Notes under the pieces: model-generated
The model's input: only the letters and a program-made list of their open reading frames with translations
Told to the model about the DNA's origin: nothing
Databases searched by the model: none
Shown: one piece after another, positions 9,884 through 22,120 of the stretch
How positions within the stretch are numbered: position 1 is the stretch's first letter
How the letters are laid out: each line of letters opens with the position of its first letter
DNA from: Comamonas sp. B21-038
GTDB taxonomy: Bacteria; Pseudomonadota; Gammaproteobacteria; Burkholderiales; Burkholderiaceae_C
Direction: 5' to 3'
NCBI RefSeq assembly: GCF_022387135.1
Contig: NZ_CP092462.1
Span: forward strand, 1,302,001 to 1,366,000
Length of the DNA stretch: 64,000 nucleotides
Translations under genes and position numbers: made by a program

Positions 9884-9896
9884 GACGGGGTTACGC

Positions 9897-10883
9897 GTGA
9901 GCCTGCAGCTTGTTCAGATCATGGAGGTCCTGGGAGGGACGCTTGAGCAAGGAGATCCAGCGATGGAGATCCAGGCCATTGCCTCGCTGGAAGATGCCGG
10001 TCCCCAGGATTTCAGTTTCCTCAGCAACCCCAAGCTGCAAGCCCAGATGCTGGCCTCCAAGGCCGGTTGCATTGCGGTCAGTGCGCAGATGCAGGAGCAG
10101 GCCAGCCAGCGTGGTGGTGCCTACCTGGTGGTTGACAACCCCTATCTGTACTTTGCGCGGCTGACGCAGCTGTGGCGCAAGCACCATGCAATACGCCCGG
10201 TGCCCGCCGGTATCCACCCGTCTGCGGTGGTGGAAGAGGGTGCCATCGTGCACCCTTCTGCGTCCATTGGGCCGCTGTGCCATGTGGCCAGTGGTGCCGT
10301 CATCGGTGCCGATTCGGTGCTGACCTCGCGCGTGACCGTAGGGGCGGACTGTGTGCTGGGCGAGCGGGTGCTGGTGCAGCCAGGCGCGGTCATCGGTGGC
10401 GACGGCTTTGGCTTTGCCAACGAGCGTGGGCGCTGGATCAAGATCGAGCAGCTCGGTGGGGTGCAGATCGGTGACGATGTCGAGATCGGATCCAATACCT
10501 GCATCGATCGCGGCGCACTGCGGGACACCATCATTGCCAATGGCGTGAAGATCGACAACCAGGTCCAGATCGGCCATAACGTCGAGATTGGCGAGCATTC
10601 GGCGATGGCTGGCTGTGTCGGCATCGCCGGAAGTGCCAAAATCGGGCGCCAATGCACGATTGGAGGCGCTGGAATGATTCTGGGCCACCTGGAAATCGCC
10701 GACAATGTACACATCTCGGCGGCCACCGTGGTCAGTCGTTCGATCAGGCAGCCGGGTCAGTACACCGGCTTCTTCCCTATCGACGACAATGGCAGCTGGG
10801 AAAAGAACGCCGCTACCCTAAAACATCTCCATGCGTTGAGGGACCGAATCAAGGCCTTGGAGCAAACTCAGAAAAACGGCTAA
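9897..10883 (+). CDS. lpxD: UDP-3-O-(3-hydroxyacyl)glucosamine N-acyltransferase
   Basis: 328-residue LpxD, which adds the second 3-hydroxyacyl chain to lipid A precursor. An N-terminal uridine-binding domain is followed by left-handed beta-helix hexapeptide repeats (many I-G-x-x-x-x units, residues 100-280) and a C-terminal helix. The probable catalytic His is H227 in [13 protein letters not shown] start at 9897 lies 13 nt after skp. The order skp-lpxD-fabZ-lpxA-lpxB is the classical lipid A operon. Confidence 0.95.
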   Translation: MSLQLVQIMEVLGGTLEQGDPAMEIQAIASLEDAGPQDFSFLSNPKLQAQMLASKAGCIAVSAQMQEQASQRGGAYLVVDNPYLYFARLTQLWRKHHAIRPVPAGIHPSAVVEEGAIVHPSASIGPLCHVASGAVIGADSVLTSRVTVGADCVLGERVLVQPGAVIGGDGFGFANERGRWIKIEQLGGVQIGDDVEIGSNTCIDRGALRDTIIANGVKIDNQVQIGHNVEIGEHSAMAGCVGIAGSAKIGRQCTIGGAGMILGHLEIADNVHISAATVVSRSIRQPGQYTGFFPIDDNGSWEKNAATLKHLHALRDRIKALEQTQKNG

Positions 10884-10895
10884 GCCGAGTTCACA

Positions 10896-11336
10896 ATGAT
10901 GGATATTCAAGCAATTCTCAAGCAGCTGCCTCACCGCTACCCCTTTTTGCTGGTGGATCGTGTGCAAGAGCTTGAGCGCAACACCCGCATCAAGGCGATC
11001 AAGAACGTCACGTTCAACGAGCCGTTCTTCACCGGCCACTTCCCGGGCCGCCCTGTGATGCCTGGCGTGCTGATCCTCGAAGCCCTGGCCCAGGCAGCGG
11101 GCTTGCTGGCGTTTGACGCGATGGGCCAGGTGCCCGATGAAAACAACATCTACTATTTCGTCGGTATCGACTCTGCCCGCTTCAAGCGCCCGGTGGTACC
11201 GGGAGACCAGCTGGTACTGGAGATCACCATTGACCGCGTGCGCGGCGGTATCTGGAAGTTCAATGCGGTGGCCAGTGTCGAAGGCGAAGTTGCTGCTGAA
11301 GCACAGCTGATGTGCACGATGCGCCACGTGGAATAA
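10896..11336 (+). CDS. fabZ: 3-hydroxyacyl-[ACP] dehydratase FabZ
   Basis: 146-residue hot-dog-fold dehydratase of fatty acid elongation, acting on 3-hydroxyacyl-ACP. The active site is H48 in [11 protein letters not shown] and E62 in LILEALAQ. It competes with LpxA for 3-hydroxyacyl-ACP, so clustering here links membrane fatty acid and lipid A supply. Two adjacent ATG codons (10896 and 10899) are both possible starts. It is spaced 12 nt after lpxD and 6 nt before lpxA. Confidence 0.95.
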   Translation: MMDIQAILKQLPHRYPFLLVDRVQELERNTRIKAIKNVTFNEPFFTGHFPGRPVMPGVLILEALAQAAGLLAFDAMGQVPDENNIYYFVGIDSARFKRPVVPGDQLVLEITIDRVRGGIWKFNAVASVEGEVAAEAQLMCTMRHVE

Positions 11337-11342
11337 CGGTAG

Positions 11343-12143
11343 ATGACGGCGGTCAGTTCCATCCACCCCACAGCGATCGTTGACCCTGCGGCCCAGTTGC
11401 ACCCTACGGTGTCAGTTGGGCCGTACGCAGTTATTGGCCCCCAGGTTTGCATTGGCGCCCATACGAAGGTGGGTGCGCACACGGTGATCGAGGGCATCAC
11501 CACGATCGGTGAGTCCAACGTGATCCATTCGCATGCCGCGCTGGGCGGCATGCCGCAGGACAAGAAATACGCAGGCGAACCGACCCGGCTGGTGATCGGT
11601 GACCGCAACACCATCCGCGAGTTCTGCACCTTCAATACCGGCACCGCCCAGGACGGCGGCGTGACCCGTGTCGGTGACGACAACTGGATCATGGCCTATG
11701 TGCACATTGCGCATGACTGCCAGGTCGGCAACCAGACCATTCTGGCCAACAATGCCACCCTGGCCGGTCACGTGCATGTGGCTGACTGGGCCATCATTGG
11801 AGGCCTGTCGGGCGTGCACCAGTTCACCAAGGTCGGTGCCCATGTGATGGCCGGCTTTGCCAGCCATATCAGCCAGGATGTGCCCCCATTCTGCATGGTC
11901 GATGGCCACCCGCTGGCCGTGCGCGGCCTGAACCTCGAAGGCCTGCGCCGGCGCGGTTTCAGCGCCGAGCGGCTGGCGGTCATCAAGCAGGCCTACCGGC
12001 TGCTGTACCGCAGCGGCCTGACCTTGCAGGCGGCGGTTGAAGCGCTGGACAACCTGCAGGGCAGCTGCGAGGCTGAAGCCCAGGCCGATGTTCAGTTGAT
12101 GCTCGACTTTCTGCAGCAATCCAAGCGCGGCATTGTGCGCTGA
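11343..12143 (+). CDS. lpxA: Acyl-ACP--UDP-N-acetylglucosamine O-acyltransferase
   Basis: 266-residue LpxA, catalysing the first step of lipid A synthesis. Hexapeptide repeats form a left-handed beta helix over residues 5-190, followed by a helical C-terminal domain. The catalytic His is H124 in [11 protein letters not shown], matching H125 of E. coli. The stop TGA overlaps the lpxB ATG by one base, implying coupled translation. Confidence 0.96.
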   Translation: MTAVSSIHPTAIVDPAAQLHPTVSVGPYAVIGPQVCIGAHTKVGAHTVIEGITTIGESNVIHSHAALGGMPQDKKYAGEPTRLVIGDRNTIREFCTFNTGTAQDGGVTRVGDDNWIMAYVHIAHDCQVGNQTILANNATLAGHVHVADWAIIGGLSGVHQFTKVGAHVMAGFASHISQDVPPFCMVDGHPLAVRGLNLEGLRRRGFSAERLAVIKQAYRLLYRSGLTLQAAVEALDNLQGSCEAEAQADVQLMLDFLQQSKRGIVR

Positions 12144-13324
12144 TGGCTGCTCCTGCCGCAATGGACAAGCCCCAGGACCTTTTTTTGGCGATGGTAGCCG
12201 GCGAGACCTCTGGTGACCTGCTTGCAGGCCTGGTGCTGCAGGGCCTGGCTGCCGATTTTCCCGGTATGCGCTCGGCCGGTATTGGCGGCCCGCGCATGGC
12301 CCAGGCCGGGTTTGATGCCTGGTGGCCCAGCGAGCGCCTGGCCGTGCATGGCTACAGTGCCGAACTGCTGCGCCGCATCTGGGGCATTTTGCGCATCCGC
12401 AAGCAGTTGGTGCAGCGTCTGACCGGCGAGCCGCCCCGGTTGTTTGTCGGCGTGGATGCGCCGGATTTCAACCTCGGCGTTGAAGAGCGCTTGCGTGCCC
12501 AGGGCATCAGGACCGTGCATTTTGTCTGCCCCTCGATCTGGGCCTGGCGTCCCGAGCGGGTCGAGAAGATCCGCCGCTCGGCCGACCATGTGCTGTGCAT
12601 CTTTCCGTTTGAGCCGGCCTTGCTGGCCCGGCACGGCATTGCGGGCACCTATGTCGGCCATCCGCTGGCCAATGTGATCCCGCTGCAGCCCAACCGTGCA
12701 GCGGCGCGCCAGCAGCTTGGCTTGCCGCAGGACGGCGACGTGCTGGCCGTGCTGCCGGGCAGCCGGGCCTCGGAAGTCAGCTATATCGCCAAGCCGTTCT
12801 TTCTGGCTGCCGCACGGCTTTTGCAGGCGCGACCTTCGCTTACAATCGTCGTCCCTGCCGTTCCGGCTTTGCGCGCACGCATTGATGCGCTGGCTGCTGA
12901 ATGCGGGATATTGGAGCGCATCCGTGTGCTCGATGGCCAGTCGCATCTGGCGCTGGAGGCCTGTGACTGTACGTTGATCGCCAGCGGTACCGCCACCTTG
13001 GAGGCGGCGCTGTTCAAGCGGCCGATGGTCATCAGCTACCACATGCACGCCATCAGCTGGCGCCTGATGCGCAGAAAGCAGTTGCAGCCCTGGGTTGGCT
13101 TGCCCAATATCCTGTGCCAAGACTTTGTCGTGCCCGAGCTTTTGCAAGAGGCGGCGACGCCTGAAGCCTTGGCCGAGGCGGTGGCGCAATGGTTGGACGC
13201 GCCGCGACTCGATCCCGCACGCCTGGCCCAGCTGGAGCAGCGTTTTCATGACCTGCACCTGGAACTGCGCAGGGATACCCCAAAGCTTGCTGCCGATGCC
13301 ATCCAAAAAATTCTCTCTGCCTGA
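12143..13324 (+). CDS. lpxB: Lipid-A-disaccharide synthase
   Basis: 393-residue GT19 glycosyltransferase that joins UDP-diacylglucosamine and lipid X to the tetra-acyl disaccharide. Family motifs include [12 protein letters not shown] at the N-terminus, [13 protein letters not shown] near residue 135 and LPGSRASEV near residue 205. It is a peripheral inner-membrane enzyme. It overlaps lpxA by one base at its start and rnhB by 29 nt at its end. Confidence 0.96.
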   Translation: MAAPAAMDKPQDLFLAMVAGETSGDLLAGLVLQGLAADFPGMRSAGIGGPRMAQAGFDAWWPSERLAVHGYSAELLRRIWGILRIRKQLVQRLTGEPPRLFVGVDAPDFNLGVEERLRAQGIRTVHFVCPSIWAWRPERVEKIRRSADHVLCIFPFEPALLARHGIAGTYVGHPLANVIPLQPNRAAARQQLGLPQDGDVLAVLPGSRASEVSYIAKPFFLAAARLLQARPSLTIVVPAVPALRARIDALAAECGILERIRVLDGQSHLALEACDCTLIASGTATLEAALFKRPMVISYHMHAISWRLMRRKQLQPWVGLPNILCQDFVVPELLQEAATPEALAEAVAQWLDAPRLDPARLAQLEQRFHDLHLELRRDTPKLAADAIQKILSA

Positions 13325-13931
13325 CCAGGCCACCTTGCCCTGGCATCCGCCGGGCCTGGTGGCGGGCGTCGATGAGGCAGGGCGCGGCCCGCTGGCAGGG
13401 CCGGTAGTGGCTGCGGCCGTCATCCTCGATGAGCGCTCACCCATTGCCGGGCTGGCGGATTCGAAGAAGCTCACCGCGCGCACCCGCGAGCGCCTGTATG
13501 ACGAGATCTGTGGCAAGGCGCTGTGCTGCTCGATTGCGATGGCGACCGTTGAAGAGGTCGATGGTCTCAATATCCTGCAGGCCACGATGCTGGCGATGCA
13601 GCGCGCGGTCAACGGCCTGCGCCTCAAGCCCGTGCGTGTGCTGGTCGATGGCAACCGCATTCCGCGTCTGGAGATGCCCGCCGAGGCGATTGTCAAAGGC
13701 GATGCATTGGTGCAGGCCATCTCGGCGGCATCGATTCTGGCCAAGGTGCATCGCGATCGCTGGTGCCAGGACATTGACCGGCTGTACCCGCAATACGGCT
13801 TTGCCGCTCACAAGGGGTATGGCACTGCGGTACACCTGGCCGCGTTGCAGAGCTTTGGCGCCTGCCCGGAGCACCGCCGTTCGTTCTCGCCGGTGGCCCA
13901 GGCCCTGGCCGTCGTCAAGACCGGCGCCTGA
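13296..13931 (+). CDS. rnhB: Ribonuclease HII
   Basis: 211-residue RNase HII, which cuts RNA in RNA/DNA hybrids and removes misinserted ribonucleotides. Catalytic acidic residues start at D26-E27 in [15 protein letters not shown], with further family motifs [14 protein letters not shown] and AHKGYGT. The ATG at 13296 lies inside the end of lpxB in another frame; the frame remains open further upstream but that region reads only as a shadow of lpxB. The lpxB-rnhB order is conserved in proteobacteria. Confidence 0.94.
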   Translation: MPSKKFSLPDQATLPWHPPGLVAGVDEAGRGPLAGPVVAAAVILDERSPIAGLADSKKLTARTRERLYDEICGKALCCSIAMATVEEVDGLNILQATMLAMQRAVNGLRLKPVRVLVDGNRIPRLEMPAEAIVKGDALVQAISAASILAKVHRDRWCQDIDRLYPQYGFAAHKGYGTAVHLAALQSFGACPEHRRSFSPVAQALAVVKTGA

Positions 13932-13976
13932 CCGCCCTAGCTGTTGCGGGCGCCTGCCTGCACAAAGGAATTCTCT

Positions 13977-14765
13977 GTGTCCCCTGCTGAGCACCCACCC
14001 GTTTTTATCCAGTCGCGTGACAATGCGCTGGTCAAGGATCTGCGCCGTCTGATGGAAGAAGGCGCGGCCTACCGCAAGCAGGGGCGCTACTGGATCGAGG
14101 GCGACCACCTCTGCCGCGCAGCGCTGACGCGCGGCGTCAAGCCGGCCGTGGCCGTGTTCTCCGAGAAATTCTGGCAGTCGCCCGAGAACGTCTATGCCCA
14201 TGCGGCTGCGCGCAACATCGTCATCGACACGGCCTTGCTCGCCAGCCTCAGCCCACTGCCATCGCCTGCGCCCTTTGGCTTTCTGATGGACCTGCCGGCT
14301 CAGCAGGCGGGCATCCAGCCCGGCGTCGCGGCCGTGGTGCTTGACCGGGTCCAGGATGCGGGCAATGTGGGCTCCATCCTGCGCAGCGCCTCGGCCTTTG
14401 GTTTTGGCCAGGTGATTGCACTCAAGGGATCGGCAGCACTGTGGAGCGGCAAGGTGCTGCGCGCCGGCATGGGCGCGCATTTCGCGTTGCACCTGGTCGA
14501 GAATGCCTCCCAGGAGGACGTGCTGGCCTTGCAGCAACCGCTGTTGGTCACCAGCTCGCACCAGGGTGACTGGCTGCACCGCGCCGCGCTGCCCTGGCCC
14601 TGCACCTGGGTCATGGGGCACGAGGGGCAGGGCGTGTCCGAGCCGCTGCAGGCGGCGGCACAGCACCATATCCGCATCACCCAGCCCGGTGGTGAGGAGT
14701 CGCTCAATGTAGGTGCTGCAGCGGCGATTTGCCTGCATGCCAGCGCCGCTGCACGCGCGGATTGA
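13977..14765 (+). CDS. TrmH/SpoU family RNA 2'-O-methyltransferase
   Basis: 262-residue SPOUT methyltransferase, probably modifying the 2'-O of rRNA or tRNA with S-adenosylmethionine. An N-terminal substrate-binding part (SRDNALVKDLRRL) is followed by the three SpoU motifs: LDRVQDAGNVGSILRSA (near residue 125), WVMGHEGQGVS and QPGGEESLNVGAAAAI, which form the trefoil knot. The GTG start at 13977 is preceded by AAAGGAA. It occupies the place of an RlmB-like gene but the exact target base cannot be read from sequence, so no gene symbol is given. Confidence 0.88.
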   Translation: MSPAEHPPVFIQSRDNALVKDLRRLMEEGAAYRKQGRYWIEGDHLCRAALTRGVKPAVAVFSEKFWQSPENVYAHAAARNIVIDTALLASLSPLPSPAPFGFLMDLPAQQAGIQPGVAAVVLDRVQDAGNVGSILRSASAFGFGQVIALKGSAALWSGKVLRAGMGAHFALHLVENASQEDVLALQQPLLVTSSHQGDWLHRAALPWPCTWVMGHEGQGVSEPLQAAAQHHIRITQPGGEESLNVGAAAAICLHASAAARAD

Positions 14766-15073
14766 CGCGCCACCCCGGTCCCGGGCAGGCCGGATGATTC
14801 AGGGCTAACGAGTATGCGCTTTGCGTGTTTTATCTGGTATTTCTACGCTCTGCGTTGGTGTGTTGCTGCGCAGAGTGTGTAATTTTTGGCGATTTAGCCC
14901 GCAAATCATCCCTTGCACCCACTCAGATTGCAGCTTGCACGCTACAATGGGTGGCTTTCAAGTAATCACGTCGCCCGGCTGCACTCAAAGCAATCTCTCA
15001 TAAGCACAGTCTTCGCGGTGATCCTCCGGGACACCACAGACTCCGGGCGACCCGTAACCATCCGGAGAACCCA
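14766..15073 (+). promoter_or_regulatory. carA upstream region with possible SD-sequestering leader
   Basis: This 308-nt stretch has no convincing gene. A TACAAT at 14944-14949 could be a -10 element, without a good -35. Near carA the leader has two copies of CTCCGG (15024-15029 and 15041-15046), both complementary to CCGGAG at 15062-15067, which contains the carA Shine-Dalgarno. Either copy could base-pair with and hide the ribosome site. A regulatory role is inference only. Confidence 0.45.
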
Positions 15074-16261
15074 GTGTTTTTGTCTCAACAGAGCGCGTTT
15101 CCTCCCGCCATCCTGGCGCTCGCAGACGGCACGGTCTTTATTGGCAACTCAATCGGTGCGCAAGGCACCACGACCGGCGAAGTGGTGTTCAACACCGCGA
15201 TGACCGGTTACCAGGAAATCCTCACCGACCCCAGCTACTGCCAGCAGATCGTGACACTCACGTATCCGCATATCGGCAACTACGGGATCAATGCGGAAGA
15301 TATTGAGTCCGACAAAGTCTTTGCTGCTGGCCTGATCATCAAGAATCTGCCACTGCTGGCCAGCAATTTCCGAAGCACGGAAACCCTGTCGGAATACCTG
15401 ATTCGCAGCAAGACGGTCTCCATCGCCAACATCGATACCCGCAAGCTCACCCGCCTGCTGCGCGACAAGGGTGCGCAAAACGGCGCCATCGTGGGCCTGG
15501 CCGCGGGCGAGCAGGTCTCGCAAGCACGCATCGATGAAGCCATTGCCGCCGCCCAGGCCGCGCCCAGCATGAAGGGTCTGGATCTGGCCAAGGTGGTCAG
15601 CGTGTCGCAGTCCTACGAATGGGTGCAGACCGAATGGCAACTGGCGCGCGCCGATGGCACGCCCGGCTACGGCAAGCTGCAGGACCATAGCTTCCACGTG
15701 GTCGCCTATGACTACGGCGTCAAGAAGAACATCCTGCGCATGCTGGCCGAGCGCGGCTGCCGTGTGACGGTGGTGCCGGCCCAGACGCCTGCCGCTGAAG
15801 TGCTGAAGTACCAACCCGATGGCGTGTTCCTGTCGAACGGCCCCGGCGATCCAGAGCCTTGCGACTATGCGATCGACGCTGCGCGCACCATCATGGACAG
15901 CGGCGTGCCGACCTTCGGTATCTGCCTGGGCCACCAGATCATGGCGCTGGCCTGCGGTGCCAAGACCTTCAAGATGCAAAACAGCCACCACGGTGCCAAC
16001 CACCCTGTGAAGGACTTGGACTCGGGCCGCGTCTGCATCACCAGCCAGAACCATGGCTTTGCGGTGGACCTGGACACCTTGCCGGCCAACACCCGCGCCA
16101 CGCATGTGAGCCTGTTCGATGGCACCTTGCAAGGCATGGAGCGTACCGACCGGCCTGCCTTCTGCTTCCAGGGTCACCCCGAAGCCTCGCCAGGCCCGCA
16201 TGATGTGTCGTACCTGTTCGACCGTTTTGTGAACCTGATGCGCGAGCACAAGAAGGCCTGA
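15074..16261 (+). CDS. carA: Carbamoyl phosphate synthase small subunit (glutaminase)
   Basis: 395-residue class I glutamine amidotransferase subunit that hydrolyses glutamine and feeds ammonia to CarB for arginine and pyrimidine synthesis. The catalytic Cys is C284 in [13 protein letters not shown]; His and Glu of the triad are in [11 protein letters not shown]. The N-terminal CarA domain begins [17 protein letters not shown] start follows GGAG by 6 nt. It is separated from carB by a small unknown gene, which is unusual for this pair. Confidence 0.97.
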   Translation: MFLSQQSAFPPAILALADGTVFIGNSIGAQGTTTGEVVFNTAMTGYQEILTDPSYCQQIVTLTYPHIGNYGINAEDIESDKVFAAGLIIKNLPLLASNFRSTETLSEYLIRSKTVSIANIDTRKLTRLLRDKGAQNGAIVGLAAGEQVSQARIDEAIAAAQAAPSMKGLDLAKVVSVSQSYEWVQTEWQLARADGTPGYGKLQDHSFHVVAYDYGVKKNILRMLAERGCRVTVVPAQTPAAEVLKYQPDGVFLSNGPGDPEPCDYAIDAARTIMDSGVPTFGICLGHQIMALACGAKTFKMQNSHHGANHPVKDLDSGRVCITSQNHGFAVDLDTLPANTRATHVSLFDGTLQGMERTDRPAFCFQGHPEASPGPHDVSYLFDRFVNLMREHKKA

Positions 16262-16322
16262 TGCCAGGCGCCTTCTGCCGCCGCCCGCGCCTGCGCACGA
16301 TGAACCCAAGGAATATGCTGCC

Positions 16323-16682
16323 GTGAAACTTTTTTCTTTTCCTGTTGCCACCCTAGAAAAAGCGATCAGCAAGCGCATCATGACCTTGCCGCCCGAACAC
16401 AAGGAGTGGTTCATGGCGCGCTGGCAGCAAAAGCCCTATAAAAAATCATTCCTCGACAACAAGGCCTTGCCGCTGGTGACCATCGTGTCCAAGTGCAAGT
16501 CCATGTCGGACGAGGACTTCGACCAGGTGATGGCCGAGTGGGACGCCAAGTTCTACGAAGCCGAGGCGCAGGTACTGCGCCCCATGGTGCAAGGGGATGG
16601 TCTGCTGCAACTGATGCAGAAGAACCTGCCCGAGGCCCGTGTCCTGGCCATTTTAAACAAATTAGATACCGACCGCGTATAA
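16323..16682 (+). CDS. Unknown 119-residue protein between carA and carB
   Basis: I do not recognise this protein. It is 119 residues, without signal peptide or membrane segment. It mixes basic stretches ([19 protein letters not shown]) in the first half with a more acidic second half ([15 protein letters not shown]), and looks mainly helical. A GTG start follows an AAGGAA about 8 nt upstream. Codon use resembles the neighbours and the frame is clean, so it is probably a real gene co-transcribed with carA and carB. Its position hints at a role tied to carbamoyl phosphate synthesis, but nothing in the sequence proves it. Confidence 0.75.
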   Translation: MKLFSFPVATLEKAISKRIMTLPPEHKEWFMARWQQKPYKKSFLDNKALPLVTIVSKCKSMSDEDFDQVMAEWDAKFYEAEAQVLRPMVQGDGLLQLMQKNLPEARVLAILNKLDTDRV

Positions 16683-16746
16683 ACCCAGCGCTCGGCGGCT
16701 GCCCACGATGCAGCCAGCCAGCGCGCGCGACTGCAAGGCGAGCCTC

Positions 16747-19995
<3,249 letters not shown>

Positions 19996-20009
19996 TCGCA
20001 GCGCCGTTC

Positions 20010-20048
20010 GCCGATTTTTGTTGCCAGGCTCAAAAATCGGCATAATAG
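20010..20048 (+). promoter_or_regulatory. greA: Candidate greA promoter embedded in an inverted repeat
   Basis: TTGCCA at 20021-20026 and TAATAG at 20043-20048 are spaced by 16 nt. The -35 lies in the loop of a perfect 11-bp inverted repeat (GCCGATTTTTG at 20010-20020 with CAAAAATCGGC at 20031-20041). This may be a promoter with an operator or a cruciform; not proven. Confidence 0.4.
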
Positions 20049-20060
20049 AGACTGCCTCGC

Positions 20061-20096
20061 AACCGCCGCGCTCCCCAGCGCGGCGGTTTGCTTTTG
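20061..20096 (+). terminator. Strong hairpin between carB and greA
   Basis: An 11-bp GC-rich stem (AACCGCCGCGC at 20061-20071 with GCGCGGCGGTT at 20078-20088, 6-nt loop) is followed by TGCTTTTG. It probably ends the carA-carB transcript, or attenuates a greA transcript starting just upstream. Confidence 0.7.
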
Positions 20097-20175
20097 AACC
20101 CCCGCCGCTTAGCAGGCGGATGTCTACCAGATGCCAGCCACAGTGCTGGCATCTTGACTGTTTGTGGAGACCGAG

Positions 20176-20652
20176 ATGGCCACTATCCCCATTACCAAGC
20201 GCGGTGCAGAAAAGCTCAAGGAAGAGCTGCAACGCCTCAAGACCGTGGACCGCCCAGGCGTCATTGCGGCCATTGCGGAAGCCCGCTCGCATGGCGATCT
20301 GAGCGAAAACGCCGAATACGATGCGGCCAAAGACCGCCAGGGCTTTATTGAAGGCCGCATCCAGGAAGTGGAGGCCAAGCTGTCGGCCGCCCAGATCATT
20401 GACCCCTCGCAGCTCGATGCGGGCGGCAAGGTGGTGTTTGGCGCCACGGTGGACCTGGCCGATGAGGACAGCGGCGATCCGGTGACCTACCAGATCGTGG
20501 GTGAAGACGAGGCCGACCTCAAGCAAGGTCTGATCAACGTCTCCAGCCCCATTGCACGCGCACTGATCGGCAAGGAAGAGGGCGACACCGCCGTCGTTCA
20601 AGCCCCCGGTGGCGAGCGCCGCTACGAAGTCGTGGCCGTGCGCTACCTCTAA
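20176..20652 (+). CDS. greA: Transcription elongation factor GreA
   Basis: 158-residue GreA, which inserts its coiled coil into the RNA polymerase secondary channel to stimulate cleavage of backtracked RNA. The N-terminal coiled coil carries the acidic tip motif [15 protein letters not shown] (about residues 40-55), and the C-terminal FKBP-like globular domain follows. The ATG at 20176 starts [14 protein letters not shown] as in the family and has GGAG 6 nt upstream. In many proteobacteria greA follows carB, as here. Confidence 0.96.
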   Translation: MATIPITKRGAEKLKEELQRLKTVDRPGVIAAIAEARSHGDLSENAEYDAAKDRQGFIEGRIQEVEAKLSAAQIIDPSQLDAGGKVVFGATVDLADEDSGDPVTYQIVGEDEADLKQGLINVSSPIARALIGKEEGDTAVVQAPGGERRYEVVAVRYL

Positions 20653-20682
20653 AGCCATCGGCCACTGCGTACCGAGCCCGCG

Positions 20683-21102
20683 ATGAAACACCGCCTGCCT
20701 GTTTTCGCTGCCGCGCTGTGGTGGGGCAGTCTGTCGGCCATTGGCTTCATGGCCGTGCCGATGCTGTTTGCCAACCTGCCGCAGGCATCGATGGCGGGCT
20801 TCATGGCTGCCAAGCTGTTTGCGGCGCAGACCTGGGTGTCGCTGGCCTGTGGTCTGGTGCTGCTGGTGCTGGCCAAGGACAAGGCCAGCAACACCATCCA
20901 GCCCTGGGCCCGTGCGGCCTTGGGCTTTGTGCTGGCGGGCATGCTGATGGCGCTGGTCGTGCAATACGGCATATCGCCCAAGATCGTGCAGCGCGAGAAC
21001 CTCAAGCTCTGGCACGGCCTGGGCACCTTGCTGTATGCGCTGCAGTGGCTGTGTGCCGCCCTGGTGCTGTGGCGGACATCCGCACCAGCACCACGGGCTT
21101 GA
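20683..21102 (+). CDS. DUF4149 family membrane protein
   Basis: 139-residue protein with four predicted membrane helices (about residues 8-30, 40-65, 75-100, 110-135). It resembles the DUF4149/TMEM205-like family, typically found next to greA in beta-proteobacteria. Function is unknown in this family. It lies 30 nt after greA on the same strand, so probably the same transcript. Confidence 0.75.
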   Translation: MKHRLPVFAAALWWGSLSAIGFMAVPMLFANLPQASMAGFMAAKLFAAQTWVSLACGLVLLVLAKDKASNTIQPWARAALGFVLAGMLMALVVQYGISPKIVQRENLKLWHGLGTLLYALQWLCAALVLWRTSAPAPRA

Positions 21103-21148
21103 TCTGGCCCAAGGCGATCGCCCGCCGCCGCGCTACACTGGGTGTGCC

Positions 21149-22033
21149 ATGCAATCTCCCATCGTTTCCATAGACGCCAATGACTGGCGCAACACACCGG
21201 GCCGTCCGGAATGGACGGCCGCCGTGGAATCCGGCAAGGTGCTGTATTTCCCTCAACTCGCGTTTGCACTCTCCGACCAGGAAAAGACGCTGCTGCGCCC
21301 CGATGTGCGCGACCCCAAGTCGCGCAACATCAGCCTGAATGTGGATGGCAGCATCAAGGGTGTTGCCGGAGACGCGGCCACACAGGCGGCCGTTGCGGCC
21401 ATGGTTACGCGCTTTCGTGCGCAGGCGACCGCGCTGATTGCCGGCCTGTTCCCCGACTACATGCCGCTGGTGCGCATGGCCCCCACGAGCTACCGTCCCT
21501 CGCAGGTGGAGACCCGTGCCCAGTCCTGGCGTGCTGACGACAAGCGCATGCATGTGGACGCCTTTCCGTCGCGGCCCAACTACGGCGAGCGTATCCTGCG
21601 CGTATTCAGCAATGTGAACCCCGATGGCCAGCCCCGCGTCTGGCGCGTGGGCGAGCCTTTCGAGGATGTGGCGCGCAAGTTTCTGCCCCGTGCCAAGCCC
21701 TATGTGGCATGGCAGGCCAAGGCGCTGGCCCTGCTGCATGTGACCAAGTCGCTGCGCAGCGAGTACGACCACCTGATGCTGCAGCTGCACGATGGCATGA
21801 AGGGCGACATGGACTACCAGCGCAATGCGCCGCAGGAGACCGTGCCCTTTGCCGCCGGCTCCAGCTGGGTCTGCTTCTCGGACCAGGCGGTGCATGCCGT
21901 CATGTCGGGCCAGTACATGCTGGAGCAGACTTTCTTCCTGCCTCCGGGCAAGGAGTACAACCCGGATGCGAGCCCGCTGGCGATCTTGACGCGCATGCAA
22001 GGCCATGCGCTGGTGGCGGCGGACCAGCGCTGA
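21149..22033 (+). CDS. kdoO: Kdo hydroxylase family protein (Fe(II)/2-oxoglutarate dioxygenase)
   Basis: 294-residue protein resembling 3-deoxy-D-manno-octulosonic acid (Kdo) hydroxylases, which convert inner-core Kdo to Ko in Burkholderia and Yersinia. The iron-binding HxD is H135-V-D137 in RMHVDAFPSRP; conserved blocks include RNISLN, MAPTSYRP and RILRVFSNVNPDG. A distal His, possibly in the QAVHAVMSGQ segment, would complete the iron triad. The start at 21149 gives a natural N-terminus, though the frame is open upstream. It would act on lipid A/core, matching the lpx genes upstream, and ends at a bidirectional terminator. Confidence 0.82.
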   Translation: MQSPIVSIDANDWRNTPGRPEWTAAVESGKVLYFPQLAFALSDQEKTLLRPDVRDPKSRNISLNVDGSIKGVAGDAATQAAVAAMVTRFRAQATALIAGLFPDYMPLVRMAPTSYRPSQVETRAQSWRADDKRMHVDAFPSRPNYGERILRVFSNVNPDGQPRVWRVGEPFEDVARKFLPRAKPYVAWQAKALALLHVTKSLRSEYDHLMLQLHDGMKGDMDYQRNAPQETVPFAAGSSWVCFSDQAVHAVMSGQYMLEQTFFLPPGKEYNPDASPLAILTRMQGHALVAADQR

Positions 22034-22068
22034 TCCTGCTGAACCAAAGCCCAGGGCGGGCCACAAAA

Positions 22069-22107
22069 AAAGGCGTTGATCACAGAGATCAACGCCTTTG
22101 GTTTTTA
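22069..22107. terminator. Bidirectional terminator between kdoO and glycosyltransferase
   Basis: A perfect 13-bp stem (22069-22081 with 22087-22099, loop ACAGA) has A residues upstream and GGTTTTT downstream. It can serve the converging genes on both strands. Confidence 0.85.
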
Positions 22108-22120
22108 TGGGTAGGCTGGT

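Noticed and set aside
12092..13774. 560-codon frame antisense to lpxB and rnhB
   Set aside because: It opposes two strongly supported genes and has no family motifs.
14821..15203. Short open frames in the carA upstream region as leader peptide
   Set aside because: No run of Arg or other control codons, and no good ribosome-binding site; treated as leader RNA only.
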